A DNA stretch of 64,000 bases from Geodermatophilaceae bacterium NBWT11 (GTDB taxonomy: Bacteria > Actinomycetota > Actinomycetes > Mycobacteriales > Geodermatophilaceae). Position numbers and translations under genes: made by a program. The notes beneath the pieces are model-generated. The model was given only the letters and a program-made list of their open reading frames with translations, was not told where the DNA came from and searched no databases. The stretch lies in assembly GCA_014218215.1 (NCBI GenBank), contig CP043652.1, forward strand, positions 3,534,001 through 3,598,000. The letters run 5' to 3'. Positions 63,070 to 64,000 of the stretch are shown piece by piece (positions within the stretch are counted from its first letter, which is position 1; every line of letters begins with the position of its first letter).

Positions 63070-64000
63070 CCGCGGGGAGGACCGTTGCCGCCGTCGACCT
63101 CGGGGCCGAGAGCGGTCGGGTCGTCGCCGCCACGTTCGACGGTGCGAGGCTGCACCTGGACGTCGAGGGCCGCTTCGCCAACGGCGCCACGGTGGCCGCG
63201 GACGGCCTGCTGCGCTGGGACGTGGACACCCTCTGGACGCACGTGGCGGACCTGCTGGCGGCCCTCGCCGCACACACCCCGGTCGCCTCGGTCGGGGTGG
63301 ACACCTGGGGCGTCGACTACGGCCTGCTCGCCGCCGACGGGTCGCTGGTCGACCAGCCCACCTGCTACCGCGACCCCCGCCAGGCCCGGGCCATGCGCGA
63401 GGCGGTCGCCCGGATCGGCGCCGACCGGCTCTACGGCGCCGCCGGGATCCAGACCATGGAGATCAACACGGTCTTCGCGCTCATGGACGACGCCGCGCAC
63501 ACCGACCGGCTGGACCGGGCGCAGACGCTGCTGATGATCCCGGACGTCTTCCACCACCTGCTCTCGGGCACCCGCGTCACCGAGTCGACCGCGGCGTCGA
63601 CCTCAGGGCTCTACCGCAGCGACACCCGGGCCTGGGCCACCGACGTCGCCGAGTCGCTCGGCATCCCGGCCCGGCTCTTCCCCGAGGTCGTGGACCCCGG
63701 CACGGACCTGGGCCCGGTCACCGGGGCCCTGGCCGACCGCGGGCTGGCCGGTACCCGGGTCATCACGCCCACCGGCCACGACACCGCCGCGGCCGTCGTC
63801 GGCACCCCGTTCGCGACCCCCGGTGGGCTCTTCATCTCCTCGGGCACCTGGTCGCTGATGGGCGTCGAGCGCGACACCCCGCTGATCACGCCGGGGACCC
63901 TGGCGGCGAACCTGACCAACGAGGGCGGGTACGCCGACACCACCCGGCTGCTGCGCAACGTGATGGGCCTCTGGGTGCTGCAGGAGTGCCGACGGCAGTG
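63066..64000 (+). CDS. Rhamnulokinase-like FGGY carbohydrate kinase, 3' truncated by window
   Basis: The open frame runs off the window after 311 residues. Motifs: AAVDLGAESGRVVAATFDG (phosphate 1), RFANGATVAADGLLRWDVDTLW, VGVDTWGVDYGLLAADGSLVDQPTCYRDPR and YGAAGIQTMEINTVFALMDD, and later GHDTAAAVVGTP and FISSGTWSLMGVE. The R-F-x-N-G ... LRWDVDTLW and GVDTWGVDYGLL parts match rhamnulokinase (RhaB), which phosphorylates L-rhamnulose. The ATG at 63066 overlaps the regulator stop. Other rhamnose genes would lie beyond the window. Confidence 0.88.
   Translation, partial: MTAGRTVAAVDLGAESGRVVAATFDGARLHLDVEGRFANGATVAADGLLRWDVDTLWTHVADLLAALAAHTPVASVGVDTWGVDYGLLAADGSLVDQPTCYRDPRQARAMREAVARIGADRLYGAAGIQTMEINTVFALMDDAAHTDRLDRAQTLLMIPDVFHHLLSGTRVTESTAASTSGLYRSDTRAWATDVAESLGIPARLFPEVVDPGTDLGPVTGALADRGLAGTRVITPTGHDTAAAVVGTPFATPGGLFISSGTWSLMGVERDTPLITPGTLAANLTNEGGYADTTRLLRNVMGLWVLQECRRQ

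Overview
The window comes from a very GC-rich actinobacterium. Gene order repeatedly follows Mycobacterium tuberculosis: gpgP-degV-comEA-comEC-holA-rpsT-lepA matches the Rv2419c-Rv2404c stretch, and hrcA-dnaJ-rsmE ... phoH-ybeY-CNNM-cdd-era-recO-uppS ... zur-smtB-glyS matches the Rv2374c-Rv2357c stretch. The selenocysteine tRNA gene carries anticodon CUA, a trait reported for Geodermatophilus and Blastococcus, so a member of the Geodermatophilaceae (Geodermatophilus, Blastococcus, Modestobacter or a close relative) is the best guess.

Layout. 1-8.4 kb: phosphatase, DegV protein, a membrane protein, competence genes comEA and comEC with bluB between them, and holA; nearly every gene here is broken by one or more single-base indels. 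8.5-13.9 kb: rpsT, lepA, a MOSC protein, and an LprG/P55-like lipoprotein plus MFS pair. 14-19.2 kb: an oxidoreductase followed by the selenocysteine machinery selD, selC (tRNA-Sec with anticodon CUA), selA and selB; no selenoprotein gene was recognised in the window. 19.2-23.7 kb: acetyltransferase, enoyl-CoA hydratase, hemW, recQ. 23.8-27.1 kb: an ABC-2 exporter with a two-component system. 27.3-31.7 kb: an AbiEi/DUF559-like protein, a VapB-like protein, and the hrcA-dnaJ-rsmE operon with a CIRCE operator. 31.7-35.7 kb: a lower-GC lipoprotein gene between 20-bp direct repeats, then a phosphonate-type ABC transporter. 35.8-43.6 kb: hinT, enoyl-CoA hydratase, phoH, ybeY, CNNM protein, cdd-like protein, a PH-like membrane protein, era, recO, uppS. 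43.6-49.7 kb: two tandem receptor Ser/Thr kinases, zur-smtB with a Zur-like box, a small monooxygenase, glyS. 49.9-53.4 kb: a second ABC-2/two-component module paralogous to the first. 53.4-59.9 kb: dusB, small envelope proteins, and dnaG carrying a LAGLIDADG intein. 60-64 kb: tRNA-Asn, two divergent regulators, and a DeoR-family regulator with the start of a rhamnulokinase gene.

How the genes work together. The sel genes form one compact unit: SelD makes selenophosphate, SelA charges Ser-tRNA-Sec with selenium, and SelB delivers it. The CUA anticodon predicts insertion at UAG. Six genes in the window nevertheless end in UAG, selA among them, so UAG must still terminate translation in most contexts. 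The two ABC/two-component modules share gene order, closely related regulators and a TGAC-N4-GTCA palindrome about 71 bp before the first start codon. comEA and comEC share a promoter layout with twin GTCCACA boxes in identical register.

Limits. Everything is read by eye from one sequence. Family assignments rest on recognised motifs and gene order, not on a search. Thirteen single-base indels are inferred, eleven of them in the first 8.2 kb; because essential genes are hit, they look more like sequence errors than gene decay.
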